NCBI RefSeq assembly: GCF_964019385.1
Contig: NC_088655.1
Location: 3,197,192 to 3,261,191, forward strand
DNA: 64,000 bases
Reading direction: 5' to 3'
DNA from: Sycon ciliatum
Taxonomy: Eukaryota; Porifera; Calcarea; Leucosolenida; Sycettidae
The translations under genes were made by a program, and so were the position numbers. Positions 47,236-56,349 of the stretch are shown here, one piece after another; the first letter of the stretch is position 1; each line of letters starts with the position of its first letter. Below the pieces are notes generated by a model, which worked only from the letters and a program-made list of their open reading frames with translations, did no database searches and was not told the DNA's origin.

Positions 47236-49740
47236 ATGCAGCAGGCGGCAGACACATACTCTTGGCAGCAGGGGAAGAACACACATGTCCACACAATCTG
47301 ACAAACTATCGGCGTTGACATGCTGAGAGCCAGGGCGATGCCGAGTTTCATAGTCAAACGCTGATAACCGTTCTATCCAGCGTGCAACAATGCCATCCGG
47401 ATTCTTGAATGAAGATAGCCAAAGGAGGGCTTTGTGATCAGTGCGGAGTAGGAATGTGGCGCCGAGCAAGTAGTGACGGAAATAGTGAGTGAATTCAATA
47501 ACAGCCAGTAACTCACGCTTTGTCGTTGTGTAATTACGTTGACCAGAGGACAGTGTCTTACTTGCATAGGCGATGGGATGTTCTGCACCATCGGAGCCGA
47601 TTTGTGAAAGGACCGCACCAATGGCATGATCACTAGCATCTGTATCCAGAATGAAGGACTTATTGGCATCAGGATAGGCAAGGACGGGTGCTGAGCTGAG
47701 GTGTTGGCGGAGCTGATCGAAGGCATTCTGTGCCTCGGGTGGCCAGGCGAATGTTGAGTGCTTCCTTGTTAGCGCATGCAGAGGTGTCGCAATCTTAGCA
47801 AAGTCATGGATGAATCTCCTGTAGTATGATGCAAAGCCGAGGAACTGGCGCACACCCGTGATGGACGTAGGTTGCTTCCAGGTGGAAACAGCCTTAATTT
47901 TGGCGAGATCAGGGCGAACACCATCAGCAGAGAACACATGACCAAGATATCCAACAGATGAGTTGACTAGAGAGCATTTAGACGGCTTCACTTTGAGGCG
48001 GGCCTCACGGAGACGGTCGAGGACAGAACGTAACCGTTGGAGGTGTTCCTCGAACGTCCTTGAGAAGACAATGATATCATCCAGATATACAAGACACGTG
48101 GATGGAATAAGATCTCCCAGAACAGCATTCATCAGGCGCTGAAACGTAGCAGGTGCATTGCATAAGCCGAAAGGCATGCAGGTCCACTCATAGAAGCCAA
48201 ATGGAGTGACGAAGGCAGACTTACGCCGGGCATCTTTATCCATGCCGACTTGCCAGTAGCCAGAAGCGAGGTCAATAGTTGTGAAGTAGCGGGCACCACT
48301 CATGGCGTCAATGGCATCATCAATACGCGGCATTGGAAAGGCGTCTTTTACCGTGATGTTGTTAAGCTGACGGTAGTCCACACATAGGCGAATGGAGTTG
48401 TCAGGCTTCCGGACAACGACAATAGGTGCAGACCAGGGACTGTTCGACGGACGGATAATGTGATGATCACGCAGCTTATCAATGTGCTCCCTGACCTCTT
48501 GTTGCTGGTGGATTGGTAGACGACGCGGTGCTATGCGTACAGGAGGTGCGCCAGAGGTGTCGATGGTGTGCGTGACGAACTCTGTGTGGCCAGTGTCAAA
48601 CGGGCCGGTGGAAACACAGTCAGCATACTCACTCATCAGGTCTTGAACGGAACGGCGATCGGCACTATCCAGGTGACGGAGATCGAACTGCGGTTCTCGA
48701 GAGCCATCGTCTGCAAGTGTAGTAGCAGCACATATCGCAGAGGTATCATCGTCGTCGACCGGAATACATGGCATGATGGAGCCAATCCGCACACCCTGTG
48801 GTAGTGTGATCGGCTGGTCGGAGAAATTGAAAACTGGATAGCCAACCGTAGCAGAAGGGGCATCATCATTATCCGCTTGCACGTGAATGGCAGCATCTTG
48901 ACAGAGGAGGTCATAACGCTCGGGCAGCTTACCAGATGCTTCCAGAAGATAATCACCCGGAGCTGGAGAGAATTGGAGCTTGCCAGGCAGAAGTACTTGG
49001 CTGAACGGCGGTATTGCGACAGGTGTTGTCAATTGGACATGACAAACTTGGTGGTGAACACTCTTGGTATCATTATTACAGGCATCAGCACGAGGTGGAG
49101 AGTTGGTAGGGAACTTGAGTGAATTGTCCGCAGGGTTGGGAACGCAACCATGGGTTCTGAAAAAATCAACTCCCAACAAAACATCAGGCTGAACATCACC
49201 AACCAGAACATTGTGAGAAACTTGCCGATCATCAATGGAAAAAGTTAAACATGCAGATCCATGCAAAGGAATAGATGACCCATCAATTGTAGCCAAATCC
49301 GGTAGTGATTGTTTAACTAGAGGTGTACGCCCAGGCAAGCTTGACCAAACTTTGTTGCTCACTAATGTCACTGCCGAGCCCGTGTCAAGTAAAGCGTTGA
49401 ACTGCATGGATTGAATAGTAACTGGTACTGTGAATGGACGGTGTACGGAGGAGCGGTGAAAGAATGTAGCAATGTGGGACTTCAGACCATCAAACGATGG
49501 TGTTAAGAAGAGTAGGTAAGCAACTGCTAGGACTGGCACCCCAATACAAGCGAACATAGCAATACGTCTAACAGCATGAATGACAGGGGGTAAACCCACT
49601 ATGGCGAGAATACAAATGAGCAAATAGGCTCCTATTGGTAAACTAACCGGCTGGTGAGTCCGAAGCGCATCACGCACAGCAGTTGGACTCAGGACTGCTG
49701 TGGACGGCTGTTTCCCGATGGCTGACGGGGCTGGCGGCAC
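47236..49740 (-). CDS. pol: Gypsy-3 Pol (partial: membrane segments, protease, reverse transcriptase, RNase H)
   Basis: Open for over 830 codons. Two hydrophobic segments come first (residues about 33-50 and 60-80: IGAYLLICILAIVGL and VPVLAVAYLLFL), then the protease with LLDTGSAVTLVS (D119), the reverse transcriptase with CVDYRQLNNITVKDAFPMPR, TPFGFYEWTCMPFGLCNAPA and catalytic VYLDDIIVF, and RNase H with LDTDASDHAIGAVLSQ and RTDHKALLWL. It overlaps the end of gag by 52 bp in another frame, which suggests ribosomal frameshifting. Integrase is lost to the gap. Hydrophobic segments ahead of protease are unusual for Gypsy Pol. Confidence 0.93.
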
Positions 49741-50597
49741 TCAGAGGCATAGTGGCCAGAGCGACCGCAATTGAAGCATGTAATGGGTCTCCTCGGCTGG
49801 CTGCGTTGCAGGTGGCTGCGTTGTGGCTGATGGAGAGGTTGTGCGGTTGGACCGGCGTCACGTTGTTCGAGGCGAGCCAGTCGAACGCTGATGGCTTCCA
49901 GCGATTTAGCGACTGCCTCTAGCTGCGTTTCCTGTGCGACTCCGCACACGAGAAGAGGTGGTGTTTCCTGCTCTTCAGCCTGCAGGATGGAATGTTGGTG
50001 AAGGGCGGCGAGTAGGGCAGCATCCAGGGTATTCGGAGCTAGTTCCCGGACCCTGACACGAATCGACCTGGAGTCGAGACCAGCAAGAAACTGGTCCTTT
50101 GCAAGGACATCCCTGTCCGCAGCGGCCATGTTGGGATAGGATTGGGCGACAGCCGCCCTTACTTTCTCACAGTAAGCGCTGGCCGACTGTCCCTTCTCCT
50201 GTCGCAACGCTTTGAAGGCGGCCCGGTGTAGTTCCGCACGCTGAGCGGGAGCGAAACGGTCTTCTAGGGCCTGAGCGAGGTTAGCCATAGCGCCTTGACG
50301 GGTCGCCTGTGGGAGACTCAGGTAGAATAGCTGGGCGTCCCCGGTGAGGGACAACCCCAGGAATTGAGTTTGCTCGGCCGGCGTCCACTGGTTCACCGCA
50401 GCAACCTGTTCAAACTGGGCATACCATGCCGACCAGTTGTCATCTAGCCGACCTGCGTATTTGGCCGGGGTGGCCCAGTTGTGCACGTGGCGGGCGGGTG
50501 CCGGAACAGCGGCGGCTGGTACAGCAGCGGCGGCTGGTACAGCAGCGGCGGCTGGTACAGCAGCGGCGGCTGGTACAGCAGCTGGTTGAGCCATCAC
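49689..50597 (-). CDS. gag: Gypsy-3 Gag
   Basis: 302 residues. It starts with an alanine/proline/valine repeat (VPAAAA units) encoded by four tandem 18-bp copies of GCGGCGGCTGGTACAGCA at about 50505-50585 (plus-strand reading), so the N-terminus is length-variable. A capsid-like helical region follows (DNWSAWYAQFEQV; FLAGLDSRSIRVRVREL), then a coiled segment, and a CCHC knuckle CFNCGRSGHYASEC near the end. It terminates 52 bp inside pol. ATG at 50597 or 50594 gives MMA. Confidence 0.93.
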   Translation of the reverse strand: MMAQPAAVPAAAAVPAAAAVPAAAAVPAAAVPAPARHVHNWATPAKYAGRLDDNWSAWYAQFEQVAAVNQWTPAEQTQFLGLSLTGDAQLFYLSLPQATRQGAMANLAQALEDRFAPAQRAELHRAAFKALRQEKGQSASAYCEKVRAAVAQSYPNMAAADRDVLAKDQFLAGLDSRSIRVRVRELAPNTLDAALLAALHQHSILQAEEQETPPLLVCGVAQETQLEAVAKSLEAISVRLARLEQRDAGPTAQPLHQPQRSHLQRSQPRRPITCFNCGRSGHYASECRQPRQPSGNSRPQQS

Positions 50598-50695
50598 GTC
50601 AACGATTGACTAAGGGCCAGGCGGGTTACAAGACGAGTTCCGTAAACAGGTGAGTCCGAATCTGACAAATTTGATTGAACCACCGCTGCCACCAA

Positions 50696-51072
50696 TGTAA
50701 TGGGTAGCCGAGTGGTAGGCGCGGTGTAATCAACAAGAATTACTTTTATTCTACTTTCAGGTACACACCTGAGATATAATCGTTAATGAAAGAAGAAGCG
50801 GCAAAATAATAACTTTCTCTCCGGTGCTCACCTAGAGGCTGAATCCTTATTCTTCGAGTTAGCTTTCATTGCTATCCAATCTAATCTAATCTAATTAAAA
50901 CAGAAAAAAACGCAGCTGCTTTTATGCAGCAAACGCCGTACGCTTATATGCAAAGATACACTAAAATTAATATACATAAGGTCGCTCCGTATTGCTTCCG
51001 TATTACTTCCGTATTACTTCCGTATCAACCAGGCAGGGATACTACACCAGTAAGAGGCTCGAGGGTGTTACA
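50696..51072 (-). repeat. Inferred 5' LTR of Gypsy-3
   Basis: A 377-bp segment with inverted ends TGTAA ... TTACA. On the minus strand it ends CCATTACA, one base before TGGTGGCAGCGGTGG, the primer-binding-site candidate. Inside are small tandem repeats: (CTAAT)n at 50876-50898 and (TTCCGTATTAC)n at 50986-51030. The second LTR is not in the window, so boundaries are inferred from the ends. Confidence 0.7.
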
Positions 51073-51283
51073 GCCTAAATACTAAAACAGTAATCTGGTA
51101 ATAGGCTGTTAAAAAACTCGCCTACTCGTATGCTGATAGTGTAAGTGACTAAGTCTATGCAGTCATCCAATGATCCATAAACATCGAGCTACCTGCGATT
51201 GACTAGCGCCAAGGCACTGCATGCAGCTCCAACAAACAAAAAGTCAAAATAATAATCAAATAGGGCTTTCAAACGCAAGATCA

Positions 51284-51776
51284 TTATCCATATGAAAACC
51301 GCTCTGTGAGCGGTTCTGAAAAACCTTTACTGGTGCTGCCCCATCGTAAAAGTAAGAAATTAGAACTGGAGCATTGTCCCCCCAAAAGCGAACAGATCCA
51401 CATTAATTGCGAATGACGGGACCCGAACGCACCAGTAGCACGACTCACAGGATCACAGCAATTACCATAGGGTAACACCACCACTACTATAGTGCAGTAC
51501 ATTGCACATTGTATCAGTGACAGTGTATTGCTAGTACACGTACAATTATCGACGACCATGGCCTATGGTCTGGACCAACGTCCCCATCTGCATCGACAGC
51601 TAGGAACCTCGTGCTACTGGTGCGTTCGGGTCCCGTCATTCGCAATTTAGGTGGATCTGTTCGCTTTGGGGGGGGGGGGGGACAATGCTCCAGTTCTAAT
51701 TTCTTACTTTTACGTCGGGGCAGCACCAGTAAAGGTTTTTCAGAACCGCTCACAGAGCGGTTTTCATATGGATAAT
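51284..51776. mobile_element. MITE with arms of about 160 bp
   Basis: ATTATCCATATGAAAACCGC at the left is inverted at the right end (GCGGTTTTCATATGGATAAT), and the match continues for about 160 bp on both sides, including the palindromic CCGCTCTGTGAGCGG. The interior is about 170 bp. A G-run of 14 at 51669-51682 in the right arm corresponds to a shorter C-run on the left. No coding sequence. The target duplication is unclear. Confidence 0.85.
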
Positions 51777-51938
51777 TTCAGTTCTTTTTCCGTTCCCTCC
51801 CCACCCCAACCCCAAAGGTAAACATGATGAACACGCGCGCGATGTACTGTATGTAGCCATGAAACTGCAATAGCACACTGATACATACCAGTCCTCCCCA
51901 CCTCTCTACCCCGCACACAGATACACAAACACGTGGGT

Positions 51939-52072
51939 GCACACGGCACACGCACGTGGCCACGCACACATACGCACATGCACACGGCACACGCACGTGG
52001 CCATGCACACATACGCACATGCACACGGCACACGCACGTGGCCACGCACACATACGCACATGCACATGACAC
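51939..52072. repeat. 41-bp tandem repeat, about 3.2 copies
   Basis: The unit begins GCACACGGCACACGCACGTG and ends ATACGCACAT: 51939-51979, 51980-52020, 52021-52061 and a partial copy. Copies differ at one base (ACGC or ATGC). Cysteine/valine-rich frames across it are not proteins. Confidence 0.95.
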
Positions 52073-52160
52073 AAACAGGAAATTCTTCATGTATAATGCC
52101 ATGCAAAGCAGTGGCGACCGTACTTCAGGAAGTCAGTTATGAAACAAAATAATTCAACTT

Positions 52161-52348
52161 CAGTCAACTTCGCTAATAACGACTGCGGATATAACGACAA
52201 TTCGCGAATAACGACAGAATTTCCATGCCCAGAGCAAAGTCCCATCAAACTGTAATACATATAATGGGACTTCGGGTATAACGACACTTCGCGAATAAGG
52301 ACACTTTTCTGATGCCCCGCCGAGTGTCGTTATACAAGAAGTTGACTG
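52161..52348. mobile_element. pogo/Tigger-like MITE (188 bp)
   Basis: The ends CAGTCAACTTC and GAAGTTGACTG are perfect inverted repeats; inside are several copies of TATAACGAC and AATAACGACA in both orientations, the usual content of pogo/Tigger-type MITEs. TA follows the right end; the left flank is TT, so the expected TA duplication is not intact. Confidence 0.8.
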
Positions 52349-52349
52349 T

Positions 52350-53140
52350 ACAACGTGTAGACAAGCTGACGGCCAAAGCATAACATAGCAAACATGACAT
52401 TTGCCCAAGGATTGCAGTTTGCAGACCACGGCATGAAAGCAGTAAATACAGAATGTACTATCATACAAAGTGATAAGCAAAGAAGTGGCCACCATACACC
52501 AGAAACGTGCAGAAAGTCACATATCCAACAGATAGAGAAGTGAACAGCAATCTGGTACAGCCCACACAAGACAAAGGTGACCTGATACTCGTCCCAGGAT
52601 CGTAAGTGGCAGATCCTTTTCAATGCATGACATGCAGGTGTACGTTACGCGCATGGACAAAATCTGACCGTGTCGCCAGCACACAATGTCATCACAACTT
52701 ACACACATGCACAGTAGAAGCACAATGAAAGCAATGGAAAAGTACGATGTGGTTGCTGAAGCATCTTCACACTTCAAATTCAGACTTCAATGTGGTCGTC
52801 ACAGGATGATATACCTGCAAGATACAAGTGATGCAGAAAGAAAGCAGAAGGTCGTGAGGTAGGCTATGAGACACCAAAAACGGGTAACCTACATGTATGT
52901 TCAGGGCTAGTGCACTCACACGCAGAATTATCTTATTCGAGCATTTCCCAAACTGAGAAGTGCAATGAAATCCACTTGCATGCAGAGGAGCAATTTTGCA
53001 GTGTGATGCGTAGTTTGACACGATCTGCGATGCTGCGTGCGATGCAAACTCGCGCAAAATATCATTCACGGAATGACTGCAAGAGGTCAGTGATGCGACA
53101 ACGCCCTGCTGACATGTGTCTCAAAGCTCAATAAGAATGC
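52350..53140. other. Stretch without recognised gene
   Basis: No gene or repeat recognised. Confidence 0.5.
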
Positions 53141-53145
53141 GTTTG

Positions 53146-53600
53146 TCACCATGGCACTCGCATAGCCGGTGCAACTGGTACAAATGTGAGCAATTCATGA
53201 ATATTTCGTCTCGCCTCCTCAGATAACCACTGCAAAGCTGCGACGACAACCTTCAGCCTGACAAGGTGCTTCCAGACAATCTTCGCACTGGTTGGTACAC
53301 AGTTCACTATGATGTTTGTATTGTCAGCACACAAGTCATGCATGAGACGCGGAATGCCGTCAATTGACAATGGAAGGAGGAGTATTTTGTTCTTGGCACC
53401 TCACTCGCTTTGAATGCGGTCGACTGCCATGCTTTGTGTCTAGCTTGTAACATGTCTGGAAGGGTTCCACTTTTTGAATGAGTAATTTTTCGAATGAGCT
53501 TAGTCGTGACAAGCACTGGGGTACAGGGTCAAGGTGCAAGTCATTGAGAACGCAAGATGGCTGTCTTTCTTCACGTACAGTTTGCAAACCCTGCAAATGA
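53146..53600 (-). pseudogene. Helitron-type protein fragment
   Basis: Minus-strand pieces in two frames. Upstream: LNDLHLDPVPQCLSRLSSFE followed by KLLIQKVEPFQTCYKL, and then IDGIPRLMHDLCADNTNIIV followed by WKHLVRLKVVVAALQWLSEE. The order 'N.L.LDPVP..L..L..lE..LI..v.PF' and later 'VR..kV..AL.WL' recalls the region preceding the Rep/helicase part in Helitron proteins (the DUF6570-like domain). A frameshift separates the pieces and nothing of the nuclease or helicase is seen. The assignment is from motif memory. Confidence 0.45.
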
Positions 53601-53849
53601 ACATGGCGTCTATAGTGTGCGACTGTACACCATTTTAACTATTGGCAACATATACACACACACCTTAATCGTAACGAACTACAAGAATAGAGTGAGTACA
53701 ATGCGCTGTCGACCTGATAACGTGTTGGAAGATAACAGGTATACCGTCCCACCTAACCGTACCCTTCATCATTCCTCATTCACCATCGCGCGATACCATG
53801 GCACACATTGGCAACATATCAAGGGATGCCTTACCGTCGTCTAGAGGGG

Positions 53850-54790
53850 ACGTCTTCGCAGCAACGTTTTTCGCCCTGCGCATTCAGTCCGCCGACGTGA
53901 CAGAGTTTACGGGCCCGTTCCAGTTGCAGAAGACATTCGATTCATCGGGCCAGTGCAGCAACAGGGCCGTGGGCACACAGGGGCAGAGGAAAGACATTGT
54001 GAGTGGACAAAAAATATGCAGTGGAAAGTGCCATGAATGTCAAGTTCTCATTTCTTATTGAGCTATTACTTACAGTCCTGCCATTGCTCGCTCGTCCTGA
54101 TTCCTCCTCGTTCGTCTGCGTCCACTTCTGCCGTTCTCCTCCCCGTCACGGCGTCAGGTCAGTGCATTCTCATTAATTTCTCAATGGCACTTTTCGGGAC
54201 GGGGGTACCGGAAGGAGTTCGCACGATGCCTCCAAAGGCCTAGAGCGGACGTCTTTGCCGCAATATTTTTCGTCGGCGGACGGGACAGCGTTTACGGGGA
54301 CGTTCCAGTTGCAGAAGACATCCACCAATGGCACTTTGCGGTACGGGAGAACCGGAAGGAGTTCGCACCATGTCTCCAAAGGCCTAGAACGGACGTCTCT
54401 GCAGCAATATTTTTCGTCCTTCGCCCTCAGCCCGCCGACGCGACAGCGTTTACGGGGCCGTTCCGCTTGCAGAAGACATTCATCGATCATCAATGGCACT
54501 TTGCGGTACGAGGGTGCCGAAAGGAGTTCCCACGATGTCTCCAAAGGCCTAGAGCGGACGTCTTCGCAGCAATTCTTTTTGCCCTGCGCTTTCAGTCCGC
54601 CTACGCGACAGCGTTTTTTAGGTGCAGAAGACATTCATCAATGGCACTTTGCGGTACGGGGTACGGAAAGGGGCCTCTTCGTTCGACTTCGTCGACTTCT
54701 GCAGTTCTCCTTCCCATCAGGGGTACCGTAAGGGGCCTCCTCTTTCGTCTTCTTCGACTTCTGCAGTTCTCAACTATTTCGCGTACTGAA
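53850..54790. repeat. Tandem repeat with unit of about 150-160 bp
   Basis: About four units, complete or partial, near 53850, 54180, 54330, 54490 and 54640. The unit includes AATGGCACTTTGCGGTACGG, GAAGGAGTTC, CCAAAGGCCTAGAGCGGACG, GACGCGACAGCGTTTACGGG and CAGTTGCAGAAGACATTCAT. Units vary by indels. The overlapping frames (54255-54731 plus, 54173-54634 minus) reflect the repeat and are not supported as genes. A short TTCGTCGACTTCTGCAGTTC motif repeats at its right end. Confidence 0.85.
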
Positions 54791-55039
54791 AGTCGTCGCG
54801 CGATAGCTTTCTCGTACGAAACATCGACTTTTACCGACTGGCATTGGCACAAATTAAACCGCTGACGGGGTCACGTGTCAACAAAGTATCAACAAAGTGT
54901 CGACAACGTGTCGACCATGTGTATAGCGGTGCACTCAGCGGTACACTAATTCTCGAGCCATTCTCGTGTCACAAAACTGGAACATCGAGTACCAGTATGG
55001 AAAGGCTTCAGACAGGAAGCCTTTCCAATAACGTGAAGC

Positions 55040-55235
55040 AACTTGGAAGAATGGGTATGAATGCGAAGTGTATGGGGGAATGCATATAGGGCGCTAGTGC
55101 GGGTTCGAATCCCAGGATATGCCCAAAAAATAAGAGAATTGAAAAATTTATAACATCCCTATTCTTTTTTGCCGTCAGATACGGGATAGCGCCAGGCGTG
55201 ACACAAACAAACAAACACACAAATACCAAACGAGA
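55040..55235 (+). repeat. Possible tRNA-like SINE (SINE-C)
   Basis: GGTTCGAATCC at 55102-55112 is a perfect B box in a tRNA-like context (GCGCTAGTGCGGG before, CAGGATATGCCC after). The 3' region AGATACGGGATAGCGCCAGG followed by CGTGACACAAACAAACAAAC recurs at 59264-59312, suggesting a family 3' end with an ACAA-type tail. No clear A box. Confidence 0.4.
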
Positions 55236-55787
55236 GAGCTTGGAAGCTCAGGGCCCTACGCTATGCTTTTATGCTTTTTTGCCTAGCTCATCGTACATGT
55301 TATAAGAACTGAGACAAAAGTATTTGCAGAATTTATTGCGGATTGTTATTTCTCGAATAATCATCTACTTTTGGTTTACTCCTTCCTTTTTTTTATCTCC
55401 TTATACTGTAAATCAACAAATTTTGGCCGATGAGAAATAGAAACCTCTCTATTAGTGAGGCTAAGATACACGGTTTTTCCGACGTGACGCCCAATTTCAC
55501 GTCAAATTTGAAGTCGATCGGTATTTTTGCTCTCACATGCATCCATTGCTCAATCATGCATCATTTGCCTATATGACAAACTTTGGCCTGGGATTTACTT
55601 TGGCTTTTTTTTGCGATTTACTTTGGCCGGTTGGTACCAAGCGGCGAAATCAGCGAAATTAAATCGCCAGCGAAAATTAGTTGATTTTAATACAGTAATC
55701 GGATTTTCGCGCCTTTTTGCAGTAATACATGTACATTGACCTGTTGAGCCAATGACGACGCCGAATGCATGGTTGCCTGTGGAGCAC

Positions 55788-56341
55788 ATTACATAACTTA
55801 GCAGTCTCCTAAAATACGTATCCTGTCCGACGGAAAAAGAGTCAGCAGATTTAGTTTTTCTGCGCGTCGACCTGATGTCTGCGACGCAAAAGTTCAGCTC
55901 GCGTTATTTGGCTCGCACGTCGAAAAATCAACGGCAGTGACCTGCTGCTCACGTGGAAATTTGGACATTACATAACTTTACAGTCTCCTATAATACGTAT
56001 CCTGTCCGACGGCAAAAGAGGCTGCAGATTTAGTTTTTCTGCGCGTCGACGGGATGTCTGTCCTGACGTTCACTGGGACCGGCGCTGACTCTGCCAATCA
56101 CGGGCGTTCTGGACTCGTCGGGATATCTGTCCTGACGTTTCCTGGGGTCGGCTTAGACTCTGCCGATAACGGGCGTTCTGGAATCAACGGGATGTCTGTC
56201 CTGACGTTGCCTGGGACCGGCGGACTCTGCCGATCACGGGGGTTCTGGAGTCGACGGGATCTCTCTTCCGACGTTTTCTGTGACCGGCGCTGAATCGCTT
56301 GTTCACGCTTATTTTGGAGACGACGGGATCTCTCTTCCAAA
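55788..56341. repeat. Tandem repeats ahead of a LINE: 84-bp pair and 68-bp array
   Basis: A unit of about 84 bp (CATTACATAACTT ... CTGCGCGTCGAC) occurs at 55788-55871 and 55966-56050. From 56048 a unit of about 68 bp, GACGGGATGTCTGTCCTGAC and on to ATCACGGGCGTTCTGG, repeats about 4.3 times (starts at 56048, 56116, 56186, 56253, 56322). The array ends just upstream of the LINE on the same strand, so it may be its 5' UTR/promoter array; that is inference. Confidence 0.85.
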
Positions 56342-56349
56342 GTACATGT

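Larger units (their letters stand above)
47236..51072 (-). mobile_element. Gypsy-3, 5' part of an LTR retrotransposon cut by the gap
   Basis: Minus-strand element: LTR 50696-51072, primer-site candidate 50680-50694, gag 49689-50597, pol from 49740 down to the gap. Coding frames are open and intact as far as visible. Integrase and the second LTR would lie in the gap or are missing. It belongs to a different family from Gypsy-1 and Gypsy-2, judged by Gag and LTR. Confidence 0.9.

Noticed and set aside
51764..52102. Cysteine/valine-rich frames near 51764-52142 on both strands
   Set aside because: They follow the 41-bp tandem repeat and a GT/CA-rich sequence; not a cysteine-rich peptide gene.
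54173..54634. Minus-strand frame of 153 codons in the 150-bp tandem repeat
   Set aside because: Repeat-derived; equally long frames occur on the opposite strand and units contain indels.
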